Assembly (NCBI GenBank): GCA_037893245.1
Contig: JBAIAA010000543.1
Span: 682,001-746,000, forward strand
DNA: 64,000 nucleotides
Reading direction: 5' to 3'
From: Crossaster papposus
Lineage: Eukaryota > Echinodermata > Asteroidea > Velatida > Solasteridae
Position numbers and translations under genes: made by a program. Numbering within the stretch: the stretch's first letter is position 1; the number at the start of each line of letters is the position of its first letter. Below, piece after piece: positions 23,826-33,335 of the stretch. A model generated the notes under the pieces. The model did not search any database, was not told where the DNA came from, and saw only the letters and a list, made by a program, of their open reading frames with translations.

Positions 23826-24719
23826 GAGATGGAGTATATCCACGTGTCTGATCTACACATCGCGCAGCCTGCCCAGAAGGAACAGCAAAAGGAGAGGAAA
23901 GAGATGGAGTGTATACACGTGTCTTGTCTACACCTCGCTCAGCCTGCCCAGAGGTAACAGCAGAGGGAGCAGAAAGAAATGGAATGTATCCACGTGTCTG
24001 ATCTACACCTCGCTCAGCCTCCCTAGAAGGAACAACAGAAGGAGAAGAAAGAGATTAAGTATATCCATGTATCTGATCTACACCTCGCTAAGCCTGCCCA
24101 GAAGGAACAACAGAGGGAAAAGTAAGAGATATACACCTCGCTCAGCCTGCCAGAAGGAACAACAGAGGGAGAAGAAATAGATGGAGTATATCCACGTGTC
24201 TGATCTACACCTCGCTCAGCCTGCCCAGAAGGAACAGAAGAGGGAAAAGTAAGGGATATAGTATGTCCATGTGCCTGATCTACTCATCGGTCAGCCTGCC
24301 CAAAAGGAACAGCAGAGGAAGAAGAAAGAGGTGGAGTATATCTATGTGTCTGATCTACACCTCGCGCAGCCTGCCCATAAGGAACAGATGAGAGAGAAGA
24401 AATTGATGGAGTATATCCATGTCTCTGATCTACACCTCGCTCAGCCTGCCGAGAAGGAACAGCAGAGGGAGAAGTAAGAGATAGAGTGTGCTTGATCTAC
24501 ACCTCGCGCATCCTGCCCAGAGGAAACAGATGGGAGAGGAGAAATTGGTGGAGTAAATGCATGTGTCTGATCTACACCTCGCTCAGCCTGCCCAAAAGGA
24601 ACAGCCGAGAGAGAAGAAATCGATTAAGTATATCCATGTATCTGATCTACACCTCGCTTAGCCTGACAAGAAGAAACAGCAGAGGGAAAAGTAAGATATA
24701 GAGTGTGCTTGATCTACAC
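23826..24719. repeat. 75-bp satellite block of mega-repeat, copy 3 (shortened)
   Basis: Begins CACATCGCGCAG like the others, but after one unit jumps to the GTCTTGTCTACACC variant, so about three units are missing relative to copies 1 and 2. After the unit ending GAGAAGTAAGAGATAGAG it continues with GTGTGCTTGATCTACACC units. It then stops at TAGTCAGGG, where AAGATGG-type repeat sequence begins. Confidence 0.92.
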
Positions 24720-24870
24720 CTTAGTCAGGGAGCTTATTGTGATCCGTAGGAAATGAATGATTAGAAAATCCCACCCACCCAGTCATGTTATTTAGATACT
24801 AGAGAGCACAAAAAACATGTTGGTAATTTTGAAGTTTTGGCAGAGGGCGGCCGTCTTGGATTTCAAAATG
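24720..24870. mobile_element. end of AAGATGG-type interspersed repeat (in duplication copy 1)
   Basis: About 150 bp from GGGAGCTTATTGTGATCC through CAGAGGGCGGCCGTCTTGG to TTTCAAAATG, where it is cut by the 3,913-bp duplication junction. The same sequence at 28,633-28,783 continues into ATGGCCGCTATATAC. A related copy lies in reverse orientation at 32,790-32,995. The family is not named here; the evidence is the three alignable copies within the window. Confidence 0.75.
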
Positions 24871-25039
24871 ACAAGTATAACTGTTTACCCTTGTCTACAT
24901 GTAATTGTAAATCACTCCCTTTGGCTTGATGGGTGCCCAGATTGATCTATTTAAATACTTGTTTAGATATTTGATCGATCAATAAAATGGCTTATTCAAA
25001 TGTTTTTAAATTAAAAAAAAAAAAAAATATATATATTTT

Positions 25040-25635
25040 CAACCCCCCAACCAACCCCAACCAACCCCCAACCAAGTCCCAACCAACCCCCAACCAACCC
25101 CCAACCAACCCCCAACCAACCCCCAACCAACCCCCAACCAACCCCCAACCAACCCCCAACCAACCCCCAACCAACCCCCAACCAACCCCCAACCAACCCC
25201 CAACCAACCCCCAACCAACCCCCAACCAACCCCCAACCAACCCCCAACCAACCCCCAACCAACCCCCAACCAACCCCCAACCAACCCCCAACCAACCCCC
25301 AACCAACCCCCAACCAACCCCCAACCAACCCCCAACCAACCCCCAACCAACCCCCAACCAACCCCCAACCAACCCCCAACCAACCCCCAACCAACCCCCA
25401 ACCAACCCCCAACCAACCCCCAACCAACCCCCAACCAACCCCCAACCAACCCCCAACCAACCCCCCAACCAACCCCCCAACCAACCCCCCAACCAACCCC
25501 CACCAACACAAACCAACCCAAACCAACCCAAACCAACCCAAACCAACCCCCACCCCCCACTCCCAACCCCCACCCCCACCCCCACCGTCTACCCAGACCC
25601 CCACCCCCACCCCCAACCCACACCCCCAACCCCCA
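25040..25635. repeat. C-rich 11-bp minisatellite array 4
   Basis: Near-identical copy of array 2 (about 34 units plus six-C variants and irregular tail), preceded by a 15-base A-run and TATATATATTTTCAA. It carries the same single AAGTCCCAACC variant near its start. Confidence 0.95.
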
Positions 25636-26725
25636 GAGATGGAGTATATCCACGTGTCTGATCTACACATCGCGCAGCCTGCACAGAAGGAACAGCAAAG
25701 GGAGAGGAAAGAGATGGAGTGTATACACGTGTCTGATCTACACCTCGCTCAGCCTGCCAAGTAGGAACAGATGGGAGAGGAGAAATTGGTGGAGTAAATG
25801 CATGTGTCTGATCTACACCTCGCTCAGCCTGCCCAAAAAGAACAGCCGAGAGAGAAGAAATCGATTAAGTATATCCATGTATCTGATCTACACCTCGCTT
25901 AGCCTGACAAGAAGGAACAGTAGAGGGAGAAGAAAGAGATGGAGTATATCTGTGTGTCTGAACTGCACCTCGCTCAGCCTACCCAGAAGGAACAGCAGAG
26001 GGAGAAGAAAGAGATGTAGTATATCCACGTGTCTTGTCTACACCTCGCTCAGCCTGCCCAGAGGTAACAGCAGAGGGAGCAGAAAGACATGGAATGTATC
26101 CACGTGTCTGATCTACACCTCGCTCAGCCTCCCTAGAAGGAACAACAGAAGGAGAAGAAAGAGATTAAGTATATCCATGTATCTGATCTACACCTCGCTA
26201 AGCCTGCCCAGAAGGAACAACAGAGGGAAAAGTAAGAGATATACACCTCGCTCAGCCTGCCAGAAGGAACAACAGAGGGAGAAGAAATAGATGGAGTATA
26301 TCCACGTGTCTGATCTACACCTCGCTCAGCCTGCCCAGAAGGAACAGAAGAGGGAAAAGTAAGGGATATAGTATGTCCATGTGCCTGATCTACTCATCGG
26401 TCAGCCTGCCCAAAAGGAACAGCAGAGGAAGAAGAAAGAGGTGGAGTATATCTATGTGTCTGATCTACACCTCGCGCAGCCTGCCCATAAGGAACAGATG
26501 AGAGAGAAGAAATTGATGGAGTATATCCATGTCTCTGATCTACACCTCGCTCAGCCTGCCGAGAAGGAACAGCAGAGGGAGAAGTAAGAGATAGAGTATG
26601 TCAATGTGCATTATCTACACCTCGCTCAGCCTGCTCAGAAGGAACAGCCGAGAAAGAAGAAACTAGTTGAGTAAATCCATGTGTCTGATCCTCACCTCGC
26701 TCAGCCTGCCCAGAAGGAACAGCAG
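25636..26725. repeat. 75-bp satellite block of mega-repeat, copy 4
   Basis: Duplicate of 21,721-22,812 at +3,913 bp, with the same variant order, the same in-frame stops and the same short unit near 26,240. Confidence 0.93.
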
Positions 26726-27184
26726 ATAGGCTCAGAAAATGAGTTTCGTTTCGACCCGATTGGTCTACTTTTTGAAGGCATATATAGTGGTTAGTAGCTA
26801 TTTAAAATAATATGCTCACAAATAATATCCAGTCCAACTTGAGTTATTCACTTTAAAAATGTAATGGGGCAAAACTAGCATGGGGCGAGTTGATTTTTTC
26901 ACGCCTAGTTTTTATAACAATTTGCCCCATAGCCACTTCGCCCCCACTTAATTGACTCAAACCAACTTGCCCCTTCATCACATGTACATCACAGGTCATC
27001 AACGTTTTTTGTGACAAGTATAACTGTTTACCCTTGTCTACATGTAATTGTAAATCACTCCCTTTGGCTTGATGGGTGCCCAGATTGATCTATTTAAATA
27101 CTTGTTTAGATATTTGATCGATCAATAAAATGGCTTATTCAATTTTTTTTAAATTAAAACAAATAAAAATAATAATATTATTTT
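26726..27184. repeat. AT-rich spacer, copy 4
   Basis: Duplicate of spacer copy 3 at +3,913 bp, including the AATAAA and the AAAACAAATAAAAATAAT tail. Confidence 0.9.
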
Positions 27185-27738
27185 CAACCCCCCAACCAAC
27201 CCCAACCAACCCCCAACCAACCCCCAACCAACCCCCAACCAACCCCCAACCAACCCCCAACCAACCCCCAACCAACCCCCAACCAACCCCCAACCAACCC
27301 CCAACCAACCCCCAACCAACCCCCAACCAACCCCCAACCAACCCCCAACCAACCCCCAACCAACCCCCAACCAACCCCCAACCAACCCCCAACCAACCCC
27401 CAACCAACCCCCAACCAACCCCCAACCAACCCCCAACCAACCCCCAACCAACCCCCAACCAACCCCCAACCAACCCCCAACCAACCCCCAACCAACCCCC
27501 AACCAACCCCCAACCAACCCCCCAACCAACCCCCCAACCAACCCCCCAACCAACCCCCCAACCAACCCCCAACCAACCCCCCAACCAACCCCCCAACCAA
27601 CCCCCACCAACACAAACCAACCCAAACCAACCCCCACCCCCCACTCCCAACCCCCCACCCCCACCCCCACCCCACCGTCTACCCAGACCCCCACCCCCAC
27701 CCCCAACCCACACCTCCAACCCCCACCCCCAACCCCCA
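27185..27738. repeat. C-rich 11-bp minisatellite array 5
   Basis: Duplicate of array 3: about 28 CCCCCAACCAA units, the same set of 12-bp variants and the same C-rich tail. This is the last C-rich array in the window. Confidence 0.95.
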
Positions 27739-28632
27739 GAGATGGAGTATATCCACGTGTCTGATCTACACATCGCGCAGCCTGCCCAGAAGGAACAGCA
27801 AAAGGAGAGGAAAGAGATGGAGTGTATACACGTGTCTTGTCTACACCTCGCTCAGCCTGCCCAGAGGTAACAGCAGAGGGAGCAGAAAGAAATGGAATGT
27901 ATCCACGTGTCTGATCTACACCTCGCTCAGCCTCCCTAGAAGGAACAACAGAAGGAGAAGAAAGAGATTAAGTATATCCATGTATCTGATCTACACCTCG
28001 CTAAGCCTGCCCAGAAGGAACAACAGAGGGAAAAGTAAGAGATATACACCTCGCTCAGCCTGCCAGAAGGAACAACAGAGGGAGAAGAAATAGATGGAGT
28101 ATATCCACGTGTCTGATCTACACCTCGCTCAGCCTGCCCAGAAGGAACAGAAGAGGGAAAAGTAAGGGATATAGTATGTCCATGTGCCTGATCTACTCAT
28201 CGGTCAGCCTGCCCAAAAGGAACAGCAGAGGAAGAAGAAAGAGGTGGAGTATATCTATGTGTCTGATCTACACCTCGCGCAGCCTGCCCATAAGGAACAG
28301 ATGAGAGAGAAGAAATTGATGGAGTATATCCATGTCTCTGATCTACACCTCGCTCAGCCTGCCGAGAAGGAACAGCAGAGGGAGAAGTAAGAGATAGAGT
28401 GTGCTTGATCTACACCTCGCGCATCCTGCCCAGAGGAAACAGATGGGAGAGGAGAAATTGGTGGAGTAAATGCATGTGTCTGATCTACACCTCGCTCAGC
28501 CTGCCCAAAAGGAACAGCCGAGAGAGAAGAAATCGATTAAGTATATCCATGTATCTGATCTACACCTCGCTTAGCCTGACAAGAAGAAACAGCAGAGGGA
28601 AAAGTAAGATATAGAGTGTGCTTGATCTACAC
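27739..28632. repeat. 75-bp satellite block, last copy
   Basis: Duplicate of 23,826-24,719. After the GTGTGCTTGATCTACACC units the 75-bp satellite ends for good, and no further unit is seen to the right edge of the window. Confidence 0.92.
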
Positions 28633-29090
28633 CTTAGTCAGGGAGCTTATTGTGATCCGTAGGAAATGAATGATTAGAAAATCCCACCCACCCAGTCATG
28701 TTATTTAGATACTAGAGAGCACAAAAAACATGTTGGTAATTTTGAAGTTTTGGCAGAGGGCGGCCGTCTTGGATTTCAAAATGGCCGCTATATACATCTT
28801 CATTATGCCATAACTCTGGCTCTGAATGCCGTGCAAAGCTGATTTTGGAGCCAAACCCTACATTTGCCATGATAAGGAAGCAGTTCAACATACATCTGAT
28901 GTGATCAAAGTAAGTCATATTTGGTTTTTAGCATTATTTATTCAAAAATGGTCACCAGTATGTCATAATAGTAGTGTATCCTAAGCGTATCTTGGTACAG
29001 TATATGATAATGTATGCATTTAGACCTACATACCGATTTGTATTAAGGGTGTGAAGGAAGTGGGTAAGAACCAACTTGTTCGTGGCCATG
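28633..29090. mobile_element. AAGATGG-type interspersed repeat and unique flank
   Basis: From GGGAGCTTATTGTGATCC the sequence matches the 24,720 fragment and, in reverse, 32,790-32,995. It continues past the duplication junction through ATGGCCGCTATATACATC. From about 28,850 I find no further similarity within the window, no meaningful frame and no structural signal. The stretch to 29,090 is AT-rich filler before the retroelement. Confidence 0.6.
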
Positions 29091-29094
29091 ACGT

Positions 29095-29617
29095 TTAATA
29101 TTGCTCAACCTCTACTCCTACATCTAACTCTACAATTAGGTTACTAGGCATGGTCTTAGGAACTTCATCTTGTTCTTCGGTCAAGGGTTCCTCCACTATC
29201 TTGGGCTGGTACCCCCACGTCTCACAATTCTCGCCGGTGTATGGCTTCAGTCGGTCGCCGTGAACTACAACCACCCTACTCCCAGGCTTCAGCTGAATCC
29301 GGTAGGTCACATCAGAGACTCTGTTGACCACCAAGTATGGTCCTATCCATCGAAGTTCTAGCCTTTTTCCCTTCTTCCTCGCCCTCGTGCTTGTACAGCC
29401 AGGCAAACTGGCCTTCCTTTAGGCCTTTGCCATGTACCCTGTGATCGTAATTTCGCTTCTGGTTTTTGGCACTCTGCTTCAGGCACTCTCCGGCCCTGCC
29501 ATGTGCCTCTTGTAGATTCTGCCGTAACCTCTGGGCAAAACCTGTCGCCGTTGCGTCCTCTACTGTAGGACCCTCAACCAGCAAATCAATTTGAAGCCTC
29601 GCCTCTCTTACAAACAA
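29095..29617 (-). pseudogene. retroelement I: integrase C-terminal region (Ty3/gypsy-like)
   Basis: Two overlapping minus-strand frames cover the end of a pol polyprotein. The upstream frame (29,617-29,312) reads from REARLQIDLL through RRDxxH-like basic helices (NQKRNYDHRVHGKGLKEGQF), as between the integrase core and its C-terminal domain. The downstream frame (29,406-29,095) has LRWIGPYLVVNRVSDVTYRI and VVVVHGDRLKPY. These are the beta-strand motif of the Ty3/gypsy integrase C-terminal domain, which binds DNA during insertion. The change of frame around 29,350 is a frameshift, so the gene is dead. It ends at a TAA at 29,095. The core domain continues directly at higher coordinates. Confidence 0.85.
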
Positions 29618-30064
29618 ACATCATCATGTTTGGAGACTCGCCAGTGGACTCTTGGGGAGTGCACCGATAAGCAAAACATGCGTACGGTAAACACTCGTCC
29701 CAGTCACGCTGTCTCCTCCTCTGATCAATCATCACAGCAACGATGTTAATGGTTCCCAGGACCTTACACATCCTGCCAAACACCGCCGACTTAAAGTTTG
29801 TCTCCTGATCGGAATGCAATTCCAAGGGAATGCCAAACCGACAGACAAACTCACTGACAAACTTGTTCGCTACCGTCTCTGCCTTAGCATCAGGCAGAGC
29901 GTATGCCTCCATCCATTTGGAGCAGTAGTAACCAACTACCATGATCCAGACGTTGCCACTGTCACTCCGGGGGCCGGGGAGTGGCCCCAGCAAGTCCACA
30001 GCCACTCTCTCCATGGGCTTGCCCACCAAATACTGTTGGATCGGGGAAACTCTCCTCCTCGCAG
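29586..30064 (-). pseudogene. retroelement I: integrase catalytic core, catalytic Glu region deleted
   Basis: The minus-strand frame contains KPMERVAVDLLGPLPG (first catalytic Asp in VDLLG) and a KWMEAYALPDAKAETVA segment. It then has GIPLELHSDQETNFKS (second Asp; the usual DQGTNF is DQETNF here). After KVLGTIN the expected block with the third acidic residue (a TPYHPQ…ER-N-RTL motif in this family) is absent, and the frame goes straight to DWDECLPYACFAYR. The D,D,E triad is therefore incomplete. At ~30,064 the coding similarity ends where a plus-strand SINE has inserted, so the upstream half of integrase, including any HHCC zinc domain, is not here. Family assignment rests on these motifs. 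Confidence 0.88.
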
Positions 30065-30065
30065 G

Positions 30066-30396
30066 AGATATTCCACAGAGCGTGAGTTCGAATCCCGGCC
30101 GGGACACGTGTGTCCTTAAGCAAGGCAATTAAACCACTATTGCTTCGTCCTTCGGATGGGACGTAAAGTTGTAGGTCCCGTGTGTTGTATAATTTATAAT
30201 GTGTGTATATATCTTTCCCATTATAACATTATAAAATTGTATAATGCACGTAAAAGAACCCAGAACACTCTTCGTTAAGAGAAGGGGTTTGCCCCGGTGT
30301 TCCTGGCTGACACAGCCTCTGTCTACGGGTTTCTTCTGGCTTACGAGCTACAGTGCCTTGAGCGCTTTTGAAGGATCCTTGGTTTCATTACCAGAA

Positions 30397-30426
<30 letters not shown>
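30066..30426 (+). mobile_element. 5'-truncated tRNA-derived SINE with (AAT)n tail
   Basis: Starts with GCGTGAGTTCGAATCCCGG, which contains the pol III B-box (GTTCGAATCC). A conserved SINE body follows with TTGCTTCGTCCTTCGGATGG, GTAATGCACG-like ATAATGCACGTAAAAGAAC and GGGGTTTGCCCCGGTGTTCC. It ends in nine AAT repeats (30,397-30,426). The A-box half expected upstream is missing, so the copy is truncated and probably silent. The body type is widespread in marine invertebrates and basal chordates; I do not assign a named family. It lies in the opposite orientation to retroelement I and interrupts its pol region. Confidence 0.85.
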
Positions 30427-30427
<1 letters not shown>

Positions 30428-30429
30428 TC

Positions 30430-31010
30430 TGATGAATTTTTGATTTTGATTTCCGTCGGTCAGCAGTAGTTCGTGAGCTTTTAGTTATTCATGATCAACC
30501 CTTTTCAGCAATTGTCTGAGTACAAGTATTTGGGTACTGTGATTGATAGTAAACTAGCATGGACGACCAACTGTAAAAGCAAATCAAAAATTGTATTTCC
30601 TGAGGAAATTGAAGGAATTGTGCGTTGACATTAGGTTTTTAATTCTCTTTTATCAGTCCTTAATTCAGAGTATTCTTACTTGTTGTCTTGTTTGTAACTT
30701 TGGTAACTTGTCAAAAGAAAACATCAAGAAGTTAGAAAGACCCAGGAAGATTGCCCGACGTATAATTAATTCAAATCTTCCCTCGATTGTTTCCTTGTTT
30801 GAGCATCGGGTTTTGTTGAAAGTTAACAACATTATGCATGACTCCTCACACCCATTGAATAATCATTTTAAATTCAACATATCTGGCATCCTCCTTTGTG
30901 TTCCACCTATTTCACTCTGTCGCACTAGAAATGAATTTGTTCAAAATGCCATCCACCTTTTCAATACGTGTGTCAAGAGGTAATTGCTGATGCATATCTT
31001 AGGATTGTTT
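30430..31010 (+). pseudogene. LINE (CR1/L2-like) reverse transcriptase 3' end
   Basis: The plus strand reads SEYKYLGTVIDSKLAW from 30,515. After a 1-base frameshift near 30,590 it continues in an open frame of 131 codons (30,591-30,983) with LYFLRKLKELCVDIRFLILF, the LFYQSLIQSILT helix, ENIKKLERPRKIARRIIN and a TRNEFVQNAIHLFN end. These are the hallmarks of the C-terminal thumb region of CR1/L2/jockey-type non-LTR retrotransposons, which copy RNA by target-primed reverse transcription. The catalytic palm is absent, so it is a typical 5'-truncated insertion. It sits directly behind the SINE, and both interrupt retroelement I. The exact clade is uncertain. Confidence 0.85.
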
Positions 31011-31460
31011 AATAACTGGTTCATCATTAATTTGTTATACATGTCGTGTTTATCGTCTCTTTGTAGTGTTGTATATCAGTGTTCTGGTCGCGGGTCGCTG
31101 CAAGTCGGTCACGCATCATTCATTTGTGGTCGACTCGCGAGCTGTTGATGAACTTTGACGAAGTGATTTGTGAGTGATTTGTTAGTGACATGTGAGTGGC
31201 TCGATTGCAGCTCTGGCATTGGATGCAGTGTATATTGTATTATGATCTGTTACTCGTTATGAATTTTGGTATTTTTTAGGAATGCCAGTGGAAGCTGAAT
31301 TTCTATGCTTTGTATTGTCACTCGTCCGGGTACCATGCAGCTCCTGAAGTACGACCTCTCTAAATCTCCCAGGAAGTAGTAGTCGCAACCTCACCGACTT
31401 CCCATCGTCGGACTCTCAAGCACCTCCAACTGATCACAAGAGGACCAGAGGCTGACACAG
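31011..31460. other. no recognised feature: probable LINE 3' tail and retroelement linker
   Basis: About 450 bp with no frame of interest. The left half may be the 3' untranslated tail of the LINE fragment. From ~31,330 the sequence probably returns to retroelement I, because the RNase H frame resumes just beyond on the minus strand. No target-site duplication could be recognised by eye. Confidence 0.4.
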
Positions 31461-31463
31461 TCT

Positions 31464-32575
31464 CTAAACTGGGCCGACTGTGCCCGACTCCTTTGACCTA
31501 ATCACCCAACCAATACTTCCGTCACCAAGTTGACCCTCTTTGACTGCATCCTTAGGCAAGTGTGGTTGAGCAAAAATGCCCCTCACCCTTGCCTCTGGGA
31601 TCAGCACGTCAGAGTCAACCTCATGGCGACCATCGTCAACCTCACTGGTCGTTGTCACCGTGGCCTTATTCGCAGCCCCAACTGTCTCTGGCGCTTCATC
31701 AGCGTCAGCACGACCACACTGTTTGCAGGCATTCTGGGACAACCCATCAGCATTTCCATGCTTCCGCCCAGGTCTGTGTTGAATCGTCAAATCGTACTCG
31801 CTGATCACTTCCAACCACCTGGCAAGCTGACCCTCGGGATCCTTAAAATTAAGCAACCACCTAAAAGCAGCATGATCGGTTTAGAGTATCACCTTCTGAC
31901 TTTACAGGTACTGTCTAAACTTCCTGAGGTAGACAACTTCCGCCATAAGTTCTCTCCGAGTAACACAGTAGTTCCTCTCTGCCTTGTTGAGTTCACGGCT
32001 TGCAAAGTCGAGGACCTTCTCTTCCCCGTCATGGATCTAAGACAAAACTGCCCCAATCCCATCTCCACTAGCATCTGTATATAAGATGTAGTCGCTATCA
32101 GGAACGGGGTATGCCAACACCGGTGCTGTCTGCAGCCTCTGCTTTAACCCAACAAATGCATGTTGGCAGGCATCTGTCCACTGGAACTCACGCGACTTTT
32201 CAGTCAGCGCATGCAACGGTGAAGTCACCTCAACCTGGAGAAGACGACTCGTAGTCGTTCAATTCCTTCTTTCACAGTCTTGCCAAACACAATGACATCG
32301 TCCAGGTATATCAGCAGGATGTCCCACTGACGACTTGCCATCACCTTCTCCATCACCCTTTCAAAGGTAGCAGGGGCGTTGCAAAGACCAAAGGGCATGC
32401 ATCGCCACCTGTATAAACCGTTCCGCACTACAAAGGTTGACTTCTGGCTGGCATCCTCATCGAGGTCAACCTGCCAATACCCAGACGCTAAATCGAGAGT
32501 GGAAAACTACTCTGCACCCACCCACCAGCGCATATAGTGTCTCGTCGATACGAGGGACAGCGAACATAACTTCTG
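31464..32575 (-). pseudogene. retroelement I: reverse transcriptase and RNase H remnants
   Basis: Read on the minus strand, one frame gives RT palm motifs in order: PRIDETLYALVGG (~32,550), LDLASGYWQVDLDEDASQKS (~32,490; block A aspartate in LDLA), MPFGLCNAPATFERVM and LLIYLDDVIVF (catalytic YLDD, ~32,300). RNase H follows: PVLAYPVPDSDYILYTDASG (~32,080), EEKVLDFASRELNKAERN, TDHAAFRWLLNFKDPEGQ (~31,850) and HRPGRKHGNADGLSQNAC. The RT-RNase H order is that of Ty3/gypsy-type pol. The RNase H part shows three in-frame stops (after GIGAVLS, after FRQYL, before TDHAAF), and the palm is disrupted between LVGG and LDLA. The gene is inactive. Its N-terminal fingers are replaced by an unrelated insertion at ~32,576. 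Confidence 0.9.
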
Positions 32576-32995
32576 TCCAATTACACATGTTGCATGTGTA
32601 CAACTTACAGCTACAATTATTTGTTAATTATAGATACTTTTGGCAACATAAAAGGGCAGCCATTTTGAAAAGCAAGATGGCAGCCATTCATGTTTTCTTT
32701 CCTGCAAAAAAGAAATTGTAAAGTTTCAACCTTTGAAATAAACAATAGGGGGTTTACAGCCTCAAAGATTGATTTCATATGACATTTAAACGTTGATTTA
32801 GGCAAAAAAGAGGCTAAAAATGGCGGCCATTTTGAAATCTAAGATGGCCGCCCTCTGCCACAATTAACATTTTGCCAACATGGTTTTTCTTATTCCTGAG
32901 GGTCTGATTTAGGTATCTAGATAGGTGGCATGTTCTAATCATTCGGTGCCTACGGGACTTAATTTCGTGTCATAAGCTACCGGACTATTGTCAAT
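32576..32995. mobile_element. AAGATGG-type repeat, reverse orientation
   Basis: Contains GCAAGATGGCAGCCATTC, TGGCGGCCATTTTGAAATC and TAAGATGGCCGCCCTCTGCC. Its right part (32,790-32,995) aligns in reverse to 28,633-28,783 (CATGTTGGCAAAATGTTAA, AATGATTAGAACATGCC). It lies exactly between the two RT fragments of retroelements I and II, so it either inserted at, or mediated, their junction. Confidence 0.75.
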
Positions 32996-32999
32996 TTTG

Positions 33000-33322
33000 C
33001 GCAGGGTGGAGTCTACATCTGGCATGAAGGAGGGCTAAGGCTTACTATATCTGCCTACGTCAGCAAAGGCGGTTACGAGCCGGGAGCCGCCACTTGTTTT
33101 TTTAATAAGGAATGAGGGATTGAGATACTCGAAATTGATTCCCATGTCTTCCAGGCGGGCGAAAACTCCCAGTTTCTCAAGCTTGTCAAATGTTTGTTGC
33201 AGCTCGCGAAGCTTGTCCTGGGCATATTTTGGCAGGCGGCCTTTGCGTTGTGGGGGTTGAACTGGGCGCATGTTGACAACTGCCTCAAAAGGGCCGGCAG
33301 CACCATTGTAGCCTGGGAACAT
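33000..33322 (-). pseudogene. retroelement II: start of reverse transcriptase
   Basis: The minus-strand frame reads [60 protein letters not shown] and GRYSKP. After a TAG stop it continues PSFMPDVDSTLRKID. This is the finger region of an LTR-retroelement RT of a type distinct from element I (basic IKK-SGG-RLVTAF in place of VKKKDGSIRFCVDYR). It is cut at ~33,000, upstream of the catalytic palm. It follows the gag-protease fragments with frameshifts. Inactive. Confidence 0.82.
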
Positions 33323-33335
33323 TGGGTTGAATACC

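Larger units (their letters stand above)
20958..24870. repeat. 3,913-bp tandem duplication, copy 1
   Basis: This segment starts at ACAAGTATAACTG and ends at TTTCAAAATG. It is repeated immediately downstream at a constant offset of 3,913 bp, checked at 21,889/25,802, 23,217/27,130, 24,271/28,184 and 24,486/28,399. Each copy contains two C-rich arrays, two 75-bp blocks, one complete spacer and the end of an AAGATGG-type repeat. By eye the copies differ at a handful of bases (for example CCATCTATC against CCATGTATC near 21,963/25,876, and the A-run/TA-run near 21,110/25,023). Confidence 0.95.
24871..28783. repeat. 3,913-bp tandem duplication, copy 2
   Basis: Second copy of the segment at 20,958-24,870. 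It begins inside the spacer at ACAAGTATAACTG with no upstream half, and ends at TTTCAAAATG before unique DNA. The left flank (GTTTTTTGTG) and the end of copy 1 (TTTCAAAATG) share only TG at the junction. This indicates a duplication by microhomology or end joining, not homologous exchange between repeats. Confidence 0.95.

Noticed and set aside
19161-27738. Proline-rich proteins of 160-250 residues on the plus strand and Gly/Trp-rich proteins on the minus strand.
   Set aside because: They are translations of an 11-bp minisatellite. All frames of both strands are open simultaneously, and starts lie in unrelated spacer sequence.
19161-27738. Telomeric repeat (C-rich strand).
   Set aside because: The unit is CCCCCAACCAA, not CCCTAA or another known animal telomere repeat, and the arrays are internal and interspersed with another satellite.
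30066-30110. A tRNA gene, because of GTTCGAATCCCGG.
   Set aside because: Only the B-box half is present, no acceptor stem or anticodon arm can be drawn, and the downstream body and (AAT)n tail are those of a SINE.
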